A DNA stretch of 64,000 nt, taken from contig CP102272.1 of the NCBI GenBank assembly GCA_025149125.1, positions 1,550,001 to 1,614,000 of the forward strand. Reading direction: 5' to 3'. The notes under the pieces were generated by a model, which had not been told where the DNA came from, ran no database searches, and was given only the letters and a program-made list of their open reading frames with translations. Source of the DNA: [Clostridium] asparagiforme DSM 15981. GTDB lineage: Bacteria > Bacillota > Clostridia > Lachnospirales > Lachnospiraceae. Of the stretch, positions 35,433-44,253 are shown piece after piece. Made by a program: the position numbers and the translations under genes. Each line of letters begins with the position of its first letter. Position 1 is the first letter of the stretch.

Positions 35433-36305
35433 TTATTTGTTTAAATACGCCCTCAACGCCTCCGCCGCATAATCCGCGGCCCCCTCGCCAAACTTTTGAT
35501 CCGTAACATTGCGGATCAACTCGTTTCCATAACCCTCCAGCACCATGTCCCAGTACCCTTCTCCCAGATCGCCGCTCCACCTTGCGCTGGTCTCGCGGGT
35601 GAAATCCATCAGCTCCTGAAGGATTTCCTGGACTTCCGGGGAGGCGGGGGATTTGGAACGGTCGGCGGTCAGCTTCCGGAACAGGTCGTCGCTGCGTTTT
35701 AAAATGTCGTCCTTATTTTCCTGGACCTTCTTTGCCTTTTCCATCAATTCCGGGAAATGGGCCAGATTTTGCTTCATGGCTTCCGTGTATTTTTCCACGC
35801 TGCCGAACTGTTTGACAGCCAGCCGGGCCACGTTGTCCTGGTCGTCCCGGACGCGGTTGATGAATTGGTCGAAGTCCTCCACGCTGCCCCAGTATTTTAC
35901 AACTTCCTCCGCGTTCTCGCGCTTGAACTGTTCCAGCGCGTCGATGTATTCATTTAAATTGAATGCTTCAAAATTCATATACGGTTCTCCTCTCTCCAAT
36001 TTCTCCAGCAGTGCGATCAGCTTATCCAGCCGGTCGCGCTTTAATGTGAGCAGTTTCTTCTGATTCCGGTAGGCCGACAGCTTGTCAAAGTCGGGGGTCC
36101 GAAGTATTTCCTTGATCTCCTTCAATTTGAAATCCAGCTCCTTGAAAAACAGGATCTGCTGCAGCCGTTCCAGGACTTCGTCGCCGTAAAGACGGTAGCC
36201 CTTGGCTGTGGTTTCGCTGGGCTTTAACAGCCCGATTTCATCGTAATATTGCAATGTGCGCGTGCTGATTCCGGTCAGCCCGGCCACCTGGCTTATGGTT
36301 TTCAT
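35433..36305 (-). CDS. MerR-family regulator with TipAS antibiotic-recognition domain
   Basis: A 290-residue regulator. Residues 1-70 are the MerR HTH and wing (TISQVAGLTGISTRTLQYYD, GYRLYGDEVLERLQQILFFK), residues 75-110 the dimerisation coiled coil, and 120-290 the alpha-helical TipAS domain (VKYWGSVEDFDQFI..., SGDLGEGYWDMVLEGYGNEL). TipAS proteins bind thiopeptide and other drugs and switch on efflux or resistance genes. No obvious target gene adjoins, so autoregulation is the visible circuit: a 19-bp-spaced promoter with an inverted repeat lies upstream. Confidence 0.92.
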   Translation of the reverse strand: MKTISQVAGLTGISTRTLQYYDEIGLLKPSETTAKGYRLYGDEVLERLQQILFFKELDFKLKEIKEILRTPDFDKLSAYRNQKKLLTLKRDRLDKLIALLEKLERGEPYMNFEAFNLNEYIDALEQFKRENAEEVVKYWGSVEDFDQFINRVRDDQDNVARLAVKQFGSVEKYTEAMKQNLAHFPELMEKAKKVQENKDDILKRSDDLFRKLTADRSKSPASPEVQEILQELMDFTRETSARWSGDLGEGYWDMVLEGYGNELIRNVTDQKFGEGAADYAAEALRAYLNK

Positions 36306-36384
36306 GGCGATCCACTCCTTGCTTGTTTGGGAAAACGGGCCGGAGCTTTGCCGGCGGTCAGGTCCGGCCGTTTCCCTTAACTGT

Positions 36385-36415
36385 ATCGTACTGTATCACG
36401 CAGCGTGAGAGTCAA
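36385..36415 (-). promoter_or_regulatory. MerR-type promoter of the TipAS regulator gene
   Basis: Read on the minus strand: TTGACT (plus 36410-36415), a 19-bp spacer and TACGAT (plus 36385-36390). The spacer holds the inverted repeat TCACGC/GCGTGA (36396-36401 and 36403-36408). The long spacer and central palindrome are the hallmark of MerR-controlled promoters. Confidence 0.75.
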
Positions 36416-36433
36416 CTGCTTTTTGGGAATTTT

Positions 36434-37345
36434 TCAGTTAAAGTGCGTTTCCAGCAGCCGGATAAATGCTTGGATAAATTCCGGCAGATAACCGCCCTTT
36501 CGAAACGCCACAGAAATGGGCACGGTGAAGTCCGCAAACCCCACCAAAAAGAAACGGACCGGCTTTTCGTAATCAAAGTACCGCACATAGCTTTCATAGT
36601 TAAACGCGGCCCCGTAGCCTTCGGCCGCCATCTGAACGGCGGTATCCATATTTTCAATGATAAAGCAGCGCCTGGGTTTGATACCGGCGTAGGAGAAGGC
36701 GGCGTCCGTGAAAATGCGCACGGACTGCTCCGGAGCCTGGAGTATAAAACGTTCGTCGGCCAGAAGCTTTAAGTCCAGCCAGGGATAACGGTGGCCGGGC
36801 AGATCCCTGGCCTGGGCGCAGGCGGGATGTTCGGGCGGGATGGCCATTACCAGGCGGTCGTTGTAAATGGGAATGACGTCCAGCTTGTCCCGCTGAAAAA
36901 AGCGGTTGGTGAGAATCAGATCCAGATCCCCGTCCAAAAGCTGCTGTTCCATGTCCCGGCTGCTGGTCTCGGTGACGGTCACCTCCACCTGGGGGTAGGA
37001 GCGTTCAAAGGCGGTCAGCACCTTGGGCAATAGGTAGCGGCTGCGCCGCAAATGAAGTCCCAGGCGCAGTCTGCCTGCGCTGCCCTTGATCATATCGTTT
37101 AACTCTCCCCGGAATTCGTTTTGAATGGCCAGCATCTCCCGGGCGCTGCGGACGTAGAGCTCCCCGGCGCAGGTGGGGACCAGGCGCTTTCCCACCCGGT
37201 CGAACAGGGGGACGCCCATCCGCTCCTCCAGGCGGTTCAGGAAAATGCTCAGGGTGGGCTGGGAAATGTACAGTTCCTCCGCGGCCCGGGTGATACTCTG
37301 ATGTTTGGCTAACGCCACAACGTACTCCTGTTCCCGTAAATCCAT
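36434..37345 (-). CDS. LysR-family transcriptional regulator
   Basis: A 303-residue LysR-type protein: N-terminal winged HTH (EQEYVVALAKHQSITRAAEE, YISQPTLSIFLNRLEERMGV), linker helix, and a periplasmic-binding-like effector domain with RLRLGLHLRRSRYLLPKVL and LLDGDLDLILTNRFFQRD. The start is set at the ATG at 37345 behind AAGGAGG; six residues upstream lack support. It is divergent from the YfcC/M20 operon, which it probably controls in response to a peptide or amino-acid ligand. Confidence 0.92.
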   Translation of the reverse strand: MDLREQEYVVALAKHQSITRAAEELYISQPTLSIFLNRLEERMGVPLFDRVGKRLVPTCAGELYVRSAREMLAIQNEFRGELNDMIKGSAGRLRLGLHLRRSRYLLPKVLTAFERSYPQVEVTVTETSSRDMEQQLLDGDLDLILTNRFFQRDKLDVIPIYNDRLVMAIPPEHPACAQARDLPGHRYPWLDLKLLADERFILQAPEQSVRIFTDAAFSYAGIKPRRCFIIENMDTAVQMAAEGYGAAFNYESYVRYFDYEKPVRFFLVGFADFTVPISVAFRKGGYLPEFIQAFIRLLETHFN

Positions 37346-37405
37346 ACTCGGCCTCCTTATCACAAATAATAGCTTTTGACTATTATAATTAAGACAAAAA
37401 TAAAT

Positions 37406-37434
37406 TAGACAAATGATCTTGCCACGATTATACT
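37406..37434 (+). promoter_or_regulatory. Promoter of the yfcC operon
   Basis: TAGACA (37406-37411), a 17-bp spacer and TATACT (37429-37434). It lies in the AT-rich divergent region next to lysR, where an activator would bind upstream. About 130 bp of leader follows with several small GC-rich inverted repeats of no recognised class. Confidence 0.65.
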
Positions 37435-37568
37435 GGAATTAACCGGGAAGGTCAAGAGCTCAGCCGTCCTGAAGTCAAGTTCCTCCGGGAACATCGGAGC
37501 CGGATCCGGCAAGTCCGCCTCTGGTCCGCGGCCCGTAGGGAGTCAAGTATTAAAAAAGGAGACAAGGT

Positions 37569-38978
37569 ATGGAACACGCAGAAAAAGCAAAAAAGGGGTT
37601 TCGGATGCCCCACACGTTTGTAATTATTTTCACCATCATTCTCATCGCCATCGCGTTTACATGGCTGATTCCGGCGGGGGAGTACGCCAGGTTTGAGAAC
37701 GCACAGGGGATTAAAGTGATCGACCCGTCCCAATTTAACAGCCTGGAGCGGACGCCGGTGAACCCGTTACTCATTACCCAGTATATAGTCAATGCGTTCA
37801 TTAAAAATGCCGACCTGATCATGGTCATTCTGTTCTCGGGCGGCGCGTTTCACATGCTGACCAAAACCGGAGCGCTGCAGGCGGTGATCGCCAAGCTGGC
37901 CAGACGGTTTTCCGGGCACATCGGAATTTTTATTCCGCTGCTCTCCCTGGTGTTCGCGCTGATCTGCACAACCCAGGCCGTGAACATGTTCATCGCCTTC
38001 GCGCCGGTGATGGTGATGTTGTCCCTGGCCCTGGGGCTGGATTCCATCTGCGGGGTGGCGATTATCATTCTGGGCGGCGCCATCGGATTTTCCACGGGCA
38101 CGCTGAATGTGAGCACCACGGTGATCAGCCAGAAGATCGCGGATCTGCCGCTGTACTCGGGGATCGGCTACCGGTTCGTCTGTTTCGGTGTGTTTTTTGT
38201 GGTGACCAATCTGTTTTTGATCCGCTATGCCAACAAGATCCGCAAGAACCCGGAGCTGAGCCCCATGTACGATCTGGACCAGAAAAATGCCCTGGCAAAG
38301 GATCTGAAGCTGGAGGATTTCGGCACCATGACGCCCCGGAAATGGATCACCATCGGCTGCCTGGTGGCGGCAATGGGACTGATCGTTTACGGCAGTATCC
38401 TGAAGGGCTGGGATGTGGCGGAGCACGCCGCGGTGTTCCTTGCACTGGGTATTGTGGTGGGCCTGGTGGGTGGTTTCTCGGCCAATGAGATTTCAAAGGA
38501 GTTTCTGGCGGGCTGCAAGGATATGCTGGGCGCGGCTATGATCATCGGGCTGGCAAGGAGCATCGGCTCCATTATGGGCGACGGAAATATTATCGACACC
38601 GTGGTTCATACCCTGGCAGGAATCCTCAATGTGGTGCCCTTTTATCTCCAGGGGATCGGGATGCTCATCGCCAACACCATTATCAACGTGTTTATCACCT
38701 CCGGCTCCGGCCAGGCCTCGGTGGTGATGCCGATCATGATCCCGCTGGCCGACCTGCTGGGTATGACCAGACAGACCGCCATTCTGGCCTTCAATTTCGG
38801 AGACGGATTCTGCAATTACATACTGCCCACCTCCACGGCGCTGATGGGGATTATCGGCGCGGCAAATATTCCCTACGACCGCTGGATGCGGTTTATGTGG
38901 AAATGCTTCCTGCTGTGGCTGGCTACCGGCGCGGTGATGCTGCTGATCGCCCAGGCGATTCATCTGGGACCGATGTAA
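37569..38978 (+). CDS. YfcC-family membrane transporter
   Basis: A 469-residue integral membrane protein with about 12 segments, from MPHTFVIIFTIILIAIAFTW to the C-terminus. It matches the YfcC/C4-dicarboxylate anaerobic carrier superfamily, with TWLIPAGEYARFE near the start, ICTTQAVNMFIAFAPVMVML, FINVFITSGSGQASVVMPIM-like glycine-serine loops and FGDGFCNYILPTSTALMGII. Members carry amino acids, peptides or carboxylates. Co-transcription with an M20 amidohydrolase suggests uptake of an N-acyl amino acid or small peptide that is cut inside. It starts behind AAAAAAGGAGACAAGGT. Confidence 0.88.
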   Translation: MEHAEKAKKGFRMPHTFVIIFTIILIAIAFTWLIPAGEYARFENAQGIKVIDPSQFNSLERTPVNPLLITQYIVNAFIKNADLIMVILFSGGAFHMLTKTGALQAVIAKLARRFSGHIGIFIPLLSLVFALICTTQAVNMFIAFAPVMVMLSLALGLDSICGVAIIILGGAIGFSTGTLNVSTTVISQKIADLPLYSGIGYRFVCFGVFFVVTNLFLIRYANKIRKNPELSPMYDLDQKNALAKDLKLEDFGTMTPRKWITIGCLVAAMGLIVYGSILKGWDVAEHAAVFLALGIVVGLVGGFSANEISKEFLAGCKDMLGAAMIIGLARSIGSIMGDGNIIDTVVHTLAGILNVVPFYLQGIGMLIANTIINVFITSGSGQASVVMPIMIPLADLLGMTRQTAILAFNFGDGFCNYILPTSTALMGIIGAANIPYDRWMRFMWKCFLLWLATGAVMLLIAQAIHLGPM

Positions 38979-38998
38979 ATAATAGGAGATGATATAAA

Positions 38999-40177
38999 AT
39001 GTTAAAGGAACGGATTTTTGAGGAGATAGACAGACAGAAGGAGCGGCTGTGTGAAATGGCCGATACCATATTCGATCATCCCGAATGCGACGGGGAGGAG
39101 ATGATGGCCGCGGATCTGTTATGCGGGTATCTGGCGGAAAACGGATTCTCGGTGGAACGCCCCATCGCAGGGTTGAAAAGCGCCTTCCGGGCCGTGTACC
39201 ACAGCGTGGGAAACGGGGCAGCCCCCCGCATCGGCCTCCTCTGCGAGTATGACGCTCTGGCCGGGCTGGGGCATGGGTGCGGGCACCATATGCAGGGACC
39301 GGCCTGCCTGGGCGCGGCGGTGGCGCTGAAAAACTGCTGCCGGGATCAGGCGTTTACACTGGTGGTTTACGGCACCCCCGCCGAGGAGACCTTCGGCGGA
39401 AAGATCAATATGATGGAGGCCGGTTATTTGAAAGACATCGACGTAGCGCTGATGATGCACGGCGGGCCGGACACCTGCACGGACATCCGCTGTCTGGCGC
39501 TGTCATCCTTTGACGTGACATTCCACGGGAAAAAGGCCCATGCGGCCATCATGCCGGAGGAGGGCAGGAGCGCGTTCGACGCGCTGCTGCTGGCTTTCCA
39601 GGGAGTGGAATTTCTGCGGGAGCACGTCCGGGACGACGTGCGCATGCACTATACGGTGAAAAACCTTCCGGGGCCGGAAAATGTGGTCCCCTCCGAGGCG
39701 GTGGGAAGCTTTGCCCTGCGCTCCTTCTCCAGAGATTATCTGGACCAGGTGGCAAAGCGGTTCCGGGATATTGTGCGGGGGGCTGCGCTGATGGCCGGGG
39801 TGACCTGCGAGATCGCGGAGAAACCGGCTCTGGCCAACAAGGTGCCCAATCTGACGTTAAACGATCTCCTGGTGGAGAATGCGCGGCTGGCTGGCGCGCC
39901 GGGGATCACGCCGCCCAGGGAGCGCACCGGCTCCACGGATTTCGGCAATGTGATGCACGAGCTTCCGGGCAGCTGTATCCGGATCAAATTCGTGCCCTCG
40001 GGCACGTCCTCCCATTCCAAAGACTATGTGGAGGCGGGAAAGACGGAGGCGGCCCACAGCTGCGTGGTCTACGGGGCCAAGGCCATGGCGGGCGCATCCC
40101 TGGATATGCTGACAGACTGTAAAATAATGGAAAGCATAAAGCGGGAATTCGCTGAAAAGCGGGAGTTATACCGGTGA
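38999..40177 (+). CDS. M20-family amidohydrolase
   Basis: A 392-residue cytoplasmic zinc amidohydrolase of the M20D/aminoacylase type. Metal and catalytic motifs: LLCEYDALAGLGHGCGHHMQG, VYGTPAEETFGGKINMMEAG, LMMHGGP and the dimerisation part with GKKAHAAIMPEEGRSA, then GTSSHSKDYVEAG near the end. Such enzymes cleave N-acyl amino acids, p-aminobenzoyl-glutamate or dipeptides. It is 20 bp behind the YfcC transporter and shares its promoter; the LysR gene opposite is the likely regulator. Confidence 0.9.
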   Translation: MLKERIFEEIDRQKERLCEMADTIFDHPECDGEEMMAADLLCGYLAENGFSVERPIAGLKSAFRAVYHSVGNGAAPRIGLLCEYDALAGLGHGCGHHMQGPACLGAAVALKNCCRDQAFTLVVYGTPAEETFGGKINMMEAGYLKDIDVALMMHGGPDTCTDIRCLALSSFDVTFHGKKAHAAIMPEEGRSAFDALLLAFQGVEFLREHVRDDVRMHYTVKNLPGPENVVPSEAVGSFALRSFSRDYLDQVAKRFRDIVRGAALMAGVTCEIAEKPALANKVPNLTLNDLLVENARLAGAPGITPPRERTGSTDFGNVMHELPGSCIRIKFVPSGTSSHSKDYVEAGKTEAAHSCVVYGAKAMAGASLDMLTDCKIMESIKREFAEKRELYR

Positions 40178-40292
40178 TAAGCTGTTTTGATTTAAAAAGT
40201 TTTGAGACCCGGGCAGAGTACGGACTGATGGTCATTGGCCGGGTCTGTTGCGAGGAGTTAATTGGCATTTTGAGAAAAAGGAGGCGGCTGCC

Positions 40293-41153
40293 ATGAGCGC
40301 TGCAAGACAGGAAAAATTTAGAAATATCGTGTGTCTCCTGGCCGGTTCGTTTGTGTACAGCGTGGGCACCCACTGCTTCGTGGTGCCCGCCAATATCGCG
40401 CCGGGCGGCGCGTCGGGCCTGGCGCTGATGGTGAATTTTGTGACGGGGCTGCCGGTGGGCGTGCTGACCATGGTGGTGAACGTTCCCCTGCTGATCCTGG
40501 CCTGGATCTATCTGAGCCGGAAATTCGCGGTCAGCACGGCCATGACCTGCATCGCCTGCTCCGTGATCCTGGATTTCGTGGTGGCGCCGGTATTTCCCAT
40601 GTACACCGGGGACCGGCTTCTGTCCAGCCTGTTCGGCGGCGTGATCGTGGGGGCGGGGATGGCGCTGATCTTCATGTCCGGCTCCACTACCGGAGGAAGC
40701 GACATTCTGGGGTATATTCTGCAAAAGAAAAAGCCCCATCTGTCCATCGGGCGGGCGCTGATCATTGTGGATGGAGTGGTGCTGGCACTGTCCATTTTCG
40801 TGTTTCAGAACGTGGAGTCCGGGCTTTTGGGAATGATTTCCCTCTACGCCTGCACCCGGGTGATCGACGCGATCCTCTACGGAAACGACGCGGGGAGCAT
40901 GGTGACCATCGTCAGCAGGTATCCCCAGCGCATCGCGGACCGCATCATCCAGGACCTGGAGCGCAGCGCCACGGTGATGAACGGCCGGGGCGCGTACAGC
41001 CGAAAGGACACCGGGATTCTCCTGTGCACCGTGCGCCGATCCCAGTTCGGACGGTTGAAACAGATTATCCGGGAGACGGATTCCAGCGCCTTTGTGATGG
41101 TGACGGAGACCACGGAGGTGTTTGGGGAAGGATTTAAGGAGATTGTGAGTTGA
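40293..41153 (+). CDS. YitT-family membrane protein (DUF161/DUF2179)
   Basis: A 286-residue protein with about five membrane segments (DUF161) starting NIVCLLAGSFVYSVGTHCFV, with the loop VPANIAPGGASGLALMVNFV and GSTTGGSDILGYILQKK. The last 80 residues form the cytoplasmic DUF2179 domain (SMVTIVSRYPQRIADRIIQD...GAYSRKDTGILLCTV). Function is not established for this family. The ATG at 40293 follows AAAAGGAGG; earlier in-frame codons are rejected. It is a single gene ending at a strong bidirectional terminator. Confidence 0.9.
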   Translation: MSAARQEKFRNIVCLLAGSFVYSVGTHCFVVPANIAPGGASGLALMVNFVTGLPVGVLTMVVNVPLLILAWIYLSRKFAVSTAMTCIACSVILDFVVAPVFPMYTGDRLLSSLFGGVIVGAGMALIFMSGSTTGGSDILGYILQKKKPHLSIGRALIIVDGVVLALSIFVFQNVESGLLGMISLYACTRVIDAILYGNDAGSMVTIVSRYPQRIADRIIQDLERSATVMNGRGAYSRKDTGILLCTVRRSQFGRLKQIIRETDSSAFVMVTETTEVFGEGFKEIVS

Positions 41154-41222
41154 CGGGACGGCGGTGTGCGGGAAGGTTAAACGCCCGCCCGGAGTCCGGC
41201 CCCGCCCTCCCCAACACCAAAA

Positions 41223-41268
41223 AGCGCCCGGCAGCGGAATAATCCAGCTGCCCGGGCGCTTTTTTTCG
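41223..41268. terminator. Bidirectional terminator
   Basis: AGCGCCCGGCAGC and GCTGCCCGGGCGCT pair with one bulge, with A residues on the left and seven T on the right. It separates the convergent YitT gene and PTS IIA gene. Confidence 0.88.
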
Positions 41269-41306
41269 GCGTTTCCAGCGGTGCGCGTTTCCAGTATTTT
41301 CCGGGT

Positions 41307-41741
41307 CTAAAACCCGTCCTCATCCCACTCCTCGCCGCCGCCCCGGCTTTCCCCGAATTTCCCGTCCACATCCACAAATGTGTCAGGAGCTTTTTCCAGC
41401 AGGGATTTGATCAGCTCCTCCATCGGTACGAACTGACGGCAGATCAGGGTCTCGATCAGCAGCGGCAGGTTGATGCCGGTAAGATGGCGGAACGGATACT
41501 GCCCGGACAATGCCACCACGGTGTTGAAGGGGGTGCCGGAGGTGATATCCGTGAGCACCAGAAGCTCCGTCCCCTGAAAGGATTCCATGGCCCGGACCAG
41601 CTCTGCCCTGAGCTGGTCCGGGCTTTCGTCGGCGGTAAGGCCCACCGCCACGGCCTGCTCCTGGGGGCCGAGAATCATCCGGGCCGTCTCCAGCATGGCC
41701 GTGGCGTAGGTTCCGTGGGATACAAGTAAAATTGCAATCAT
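41307..41741 (-). CDS. PTS mannose/sorbose-family IIA protein
   Basis: A 144-residue cytoplasmic phosphocarrier. The phosphorylated His is His9 in IAILLVSHGTYATAMLE, and LVLTDITSGTPFNTV is the second family motif. An acidic tail of about 10 residues ends the protein. It receives phosphate from HPr and passes it to the IIB encoded at 43762. It is separated from IIB and IIC-IID by the divergent murQ/rpiR pair, and lies 18 bp behind murQ in one transcript. Confidence 0.92.
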   Translation of the reverse strand: MIAILLVSHGTYATAMLETARMILGPQEQAVAVGLTADESPDQLRAELVRAMESFQGTELLVLTDITSGTPFNTVVALSGQYPFRHLTGINLPLLIETLICRQFVPMEELIKSLLEKAPDTFVDVDGKFGESRGGGEEWDEDGF

Positions 41742-41759
41742 GATTCGGTCCTCCTCAAA

Positions 41760-42662
41760 TTACGGGGTGCATGCGTCGATGGCGGAGCGCAGGCGTCCGC
41801 CAGCCTGTTCCAGACGTTGCTTTGCGGGCTCTGGTTCCAGCCCGGTTAGGCCCATGAGCACGGCCAGCTTCACGCAGCGGCCGGAGGCTTTAAGCAGCTC
41901 CGCCGCCCGCTCCTCGCCGCAGTCCAGGCATTCCCGGATAATATTGATGCTGCGGATCACCAGTTTTTCATTGGTGGGCTGCACGTCTACCATCAGGTTC
42001 TGGTAGACCTTTCCCATCTTGATCATAACGGATGTGGAGATCATGTTCAAGATCATTTTCTGGGCCGTGCCCGCTTTCATACGGGTGGAACCGGTCACGG
42101 CTTCCGGTCCGGTCACCGCCTCCACGACTGTTTTAGCGTGGCGGGACATTTCAGCGCCGGACACACAGGAGACGGCCCCGGTGTATGCGCCTACGGAATC
42201 CGCGTAATCCAGGGCGCCGATCACATAGGGGGTGCGTCCGCTGGCGGCAAGACCCACCACTGCGTCCTTTTGGGAAATGCCCAGCGCCCGCAGGTCGTCG
42301 GCTCCGGCCTGTGCGTTGTCCTCGGCCCCCTCGCTGGATTCACGCAGGGCGCGGTCGCCCCCGGCGATGATTCCCTGCACCAGCTCCGGGGAAACGCCGT
42401 AGGTGGGCGGGCACTCGGAAGCGTCCAGCACGCCCAGGCGGCCGGAGGTTCCGGCCCCGATATAGATCAGGCGTCCGCCTTGTTCCAGGCGCGCGCAGAT
42501 TTCGTCCACAAGTTGCGTTAGCTGGGGCAGGCACTGGTTTACAGCCGCGGCGATCCCCGCGTCCTCGCGGTTGATGGCCTCCAGTATCCCGGCGGTGGTC
42601 ATGGAGTCGATGGAGCGTGTGTTAGGGTTTCTCTGTTCGGTTTCAAGGGATTTCAGGTTCAT
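41760..42662 (-). CDS. murQ: N-acetylmuramic acid 6-phosphate etherase
   Basis: A 300-residue SIS-domain lyase that splits MurNAc-6-phosphate into GlcNAc-6-phosphate and lactate. Hallmarks: ETEQRNPNTRSIDSMTTAGI at the start, RLIYIGAGTSGRLGVLDASE, GIIAGGDRALRESSEGAEDN and GPEAVTGSTRMKAGTAQKMI. The ATG at 42662 lies behind GGAGGAGAAGC; fourteen in-frame codons upstream are rejected. Divergent to the RpiR-type regulator. Its presence points to peptidoglycan amino sugar as at least one PTS substrate. Confidence 0.96.
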   Translation of the reverse strand: MNLKSLETEQRNPNTRSIDSMTTAGILEAINREDAGIAAAVNQCLPQLTQLVDEICARLEQGGRLIYIGAGTSGRLGVLDASECPPTYGVSPELVQGIIAGGDRALRESSEGAEDNAQAGADDLRALGISQKDAVVGLAASGRTPYVIGALDYADSVGAYTGAVSCVSGAEMSRHAKTVVEAVTGPEAVTGSTRMKAGTAQKMILNMISTSVMIKMGKVYQNLMVDVQPTNEKLVIRSINIIRECLDCGEERAAELLKASGRCVKLAVLMGLTGLEPEPAKQRLEQAGGRLRSAIDACTP

Positions 42663-42702
42663 ATGCTTCTCCTCCGTCTGAACTGATACGTTTGATAAGC
42701 AC

Positions 42703-42786
42703 ATTATACGGCATTGAAATTAAAAAACAATTATTTTATAAAAAGTTGAAATTTTATTTTACTTCCTGAAAGTTTTGTGACATACT
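42703..42786. promoter_or_regulatory. Divergent murQ / rpiR control region
   Basis: Leftward promoter: TTGTTT (plus 42725-42730), 16 bp, TATAAT (plus 42703-42708). Rightward: TTTACT (42758-42763), 17 bp, CATACT (42781-42786). Two TTGAAATT direct repeats (42714-42721, 42746-42753) are 32 bp apart, three helical turns, and could bind the RpiR protein. Confidence 0.6.
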
Positions 42787-42815
42787 GAGAAAAAAGGAAA
42801 ATGGGAGGAACTGAA

Positions 42816-43649
42816 ATGAGCGTGCTGATCAAGCTGAGAGATTACCGCAACCTTTCCGCGGCGGAGAACCAGGTGCGGGAGTATATTCTGAAATATCCGA
42901 AAAAAGTGCTGGAGTACACGGTGTATGAGCTGGCCAAGGAATCCTTCACCTCCCCGGCCACGGTGGTGCGCCTGTGCAAGAAGATCGACATCAAGGGATT
43001 TGCCCGGCTGAAGGTGCTGCTGGCGGAGGAGACCAAGTATTTCCAGGACATGAAGCTGAACCTGCTGGACACCACCACCATTGAAAAGAACGATTCGCCC
43101 CACGCCATTATCGAGAAGATTACCAACATTGCGGTCAAAACCATCGAGGAGACCAGGGTGCTGGTCAATGAGAAGCAGTTTATGCAGGTGGCCCGGCTGC
43201 TTCAGAAGGCTGTGATCGTCGATTTTTACGGCGTGGGCGCGTCCAGCCCGGTTGCCATAGACGCCCAGTATAAATTCATGCGCATCGGGAAAAATGTGAT
43301 CACCTACCAGCTCTACGACCGGCAGTACGTCCAGGCGGTGAACTCGGACGCCAGCCACGTGGGCATCATCATTTCCTATTCCGGAGAGACCAAGGAAATG
43401 CTGAAGATCGCGGGTATTCTCCAGAAAAACGGCACTCCGGTGGTGGCCGTGACCTCCAGCGGGGAAAATTCCCTAAACCGCATCGCGGACTACAACCTGT
43501 TCGTCACGGCCAAGGAGACGGTGTTCCGCAGCGGGGCCATGGCCTCCAGGACGGCCCAGCTCTACATCATCGACATTCTGTACGCCCTTTACTGCTCCCT
43601 GGATTACGACGAGAGCATCAAGAAAATCCAGCAGACCCGGATCGAGTAG
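42816..43649 (+). CDS. MurR/RpiR-family transcriptional regulator
   Basis: A 277-residue regulator: N-terminal HTH_6 (LSAAENQVREYILKYPKKVL, FTSPATVVRLCKKIDIKGFA) and a C-terminal SIS domain (VIVDFYGVGASSPVAIDAQY, HVGIIISYSGETKEMLKIAG) that binds sugar phosphates. By context it senses MurNAc-6-phosphate or a related amino-sugar phosphate and controls both the murQ-IIA and the IIB-IICD-nanE transcripts. The ATG at 42816 follows GGGAGG. Confidence 0.92.
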   Translation: MSVLIKLRDYRNLSAAENQVREYILKYPKKVLEYTVYELAKESFTSPATVVRLCKKIDIKGFARLKVLLAEETKYFQDMKLNLLDTTTIEKNDSPHAIIEKITNIAVKTIEETRVLVNEKQFMQVARLLQKAVIVDFYGVGASSPVAIDAQYKFMRIGKNVITYQLYDRQYVQAVNSDASHVGIIISYSGETKEMLKIAGILQKNGTPVVAVTSSGENSLNRIADYNLFVTAKETVFRSGAMASRTAQLYIIDILYALYCSLDYDESIKKIQQTRIE

Positions 43650-43761
43650 GGAAAATCCGGGGACATGTTTCATAAACTGAAAGAAAATTTCGCAATTACC
43701 TTCCAATATTGACATTTATTTTCGGATTTGATAATTTTGTGCTAAGAAAGGGGGAAACAAG

Positions 43762-44226
43762 ATGATCACTATTGCAAGAATTGACGAGCGCCTGATCCAC
43801 GGACAGGTGGCCTACGCATGGACCGTCGCATATAAGAGCGAGGCGATCATGGTGATTGACAACGAGATCGCAAAGGACAAGTTCCAGATCTCTCTGCTTC
43901 AGATGGCCTGCCCCGCAGGGGTGAAATGCTTCATCTGCGATGAGGACAAGGCGGTGGAGCTGCTGAAAAAGTATGAGAAGCGGAAGATTTTCGTGGTGGT
44001 GAAGCACCCGGGAACGCTGCTTTCCATTTGCAAGAAAGGCTGCGGGCTGGAAGCGGTCAACGTGGGCGGCCTGTATTTCAAGGAGGGAAGGCGTCAAATC
44101 TCCAAAACCGTTTATGTGGACCCGGAGATGGAGGAGATGTTTCGGGAGCTTGACAGCCTGGGCGTGCGGCTGGAGAACCGGACCACTCCCACGGACCCGG
44201 AAGAGGATTTGATGAAGCTGTTGTAA
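43762..44226 (+). CDS. PTS mannose/sorbose-family IIB protein
   Basis: A 154-residue cytoplasmic IIB component. The phosphorylated His is His13 in ARIDERLIHGQVAYAWT. The rest follows the EIIB-Sor domain, including IMVIDNEIAKDKFQ and VNVGGLYFKEGRRQISKTVY. It takes phosphate from IIA and gives it to the incoming sugar at IIC-IID. It lies 112 bp behind the regulator; start behind AAGAAAGGGGGAAAC. Confidence 0.94.
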   Translation: MITIARIDERLIHGQVAYAWTVAYKSEAIMVIDNEIAKDKFQISLLQMACPAGVKCFICDEDKAVELLKKYEKRKIFVVVKHPGTLLSICKKGCGLEAVNVGGLYFKEGRRQISKTVYVDPEMEEMFRELDSLGVRLENRTTPTDPEEDLMKLL

Positions 44227-44253
44227 GGTTTTTACAGAGGAGGGTAATTGGCT

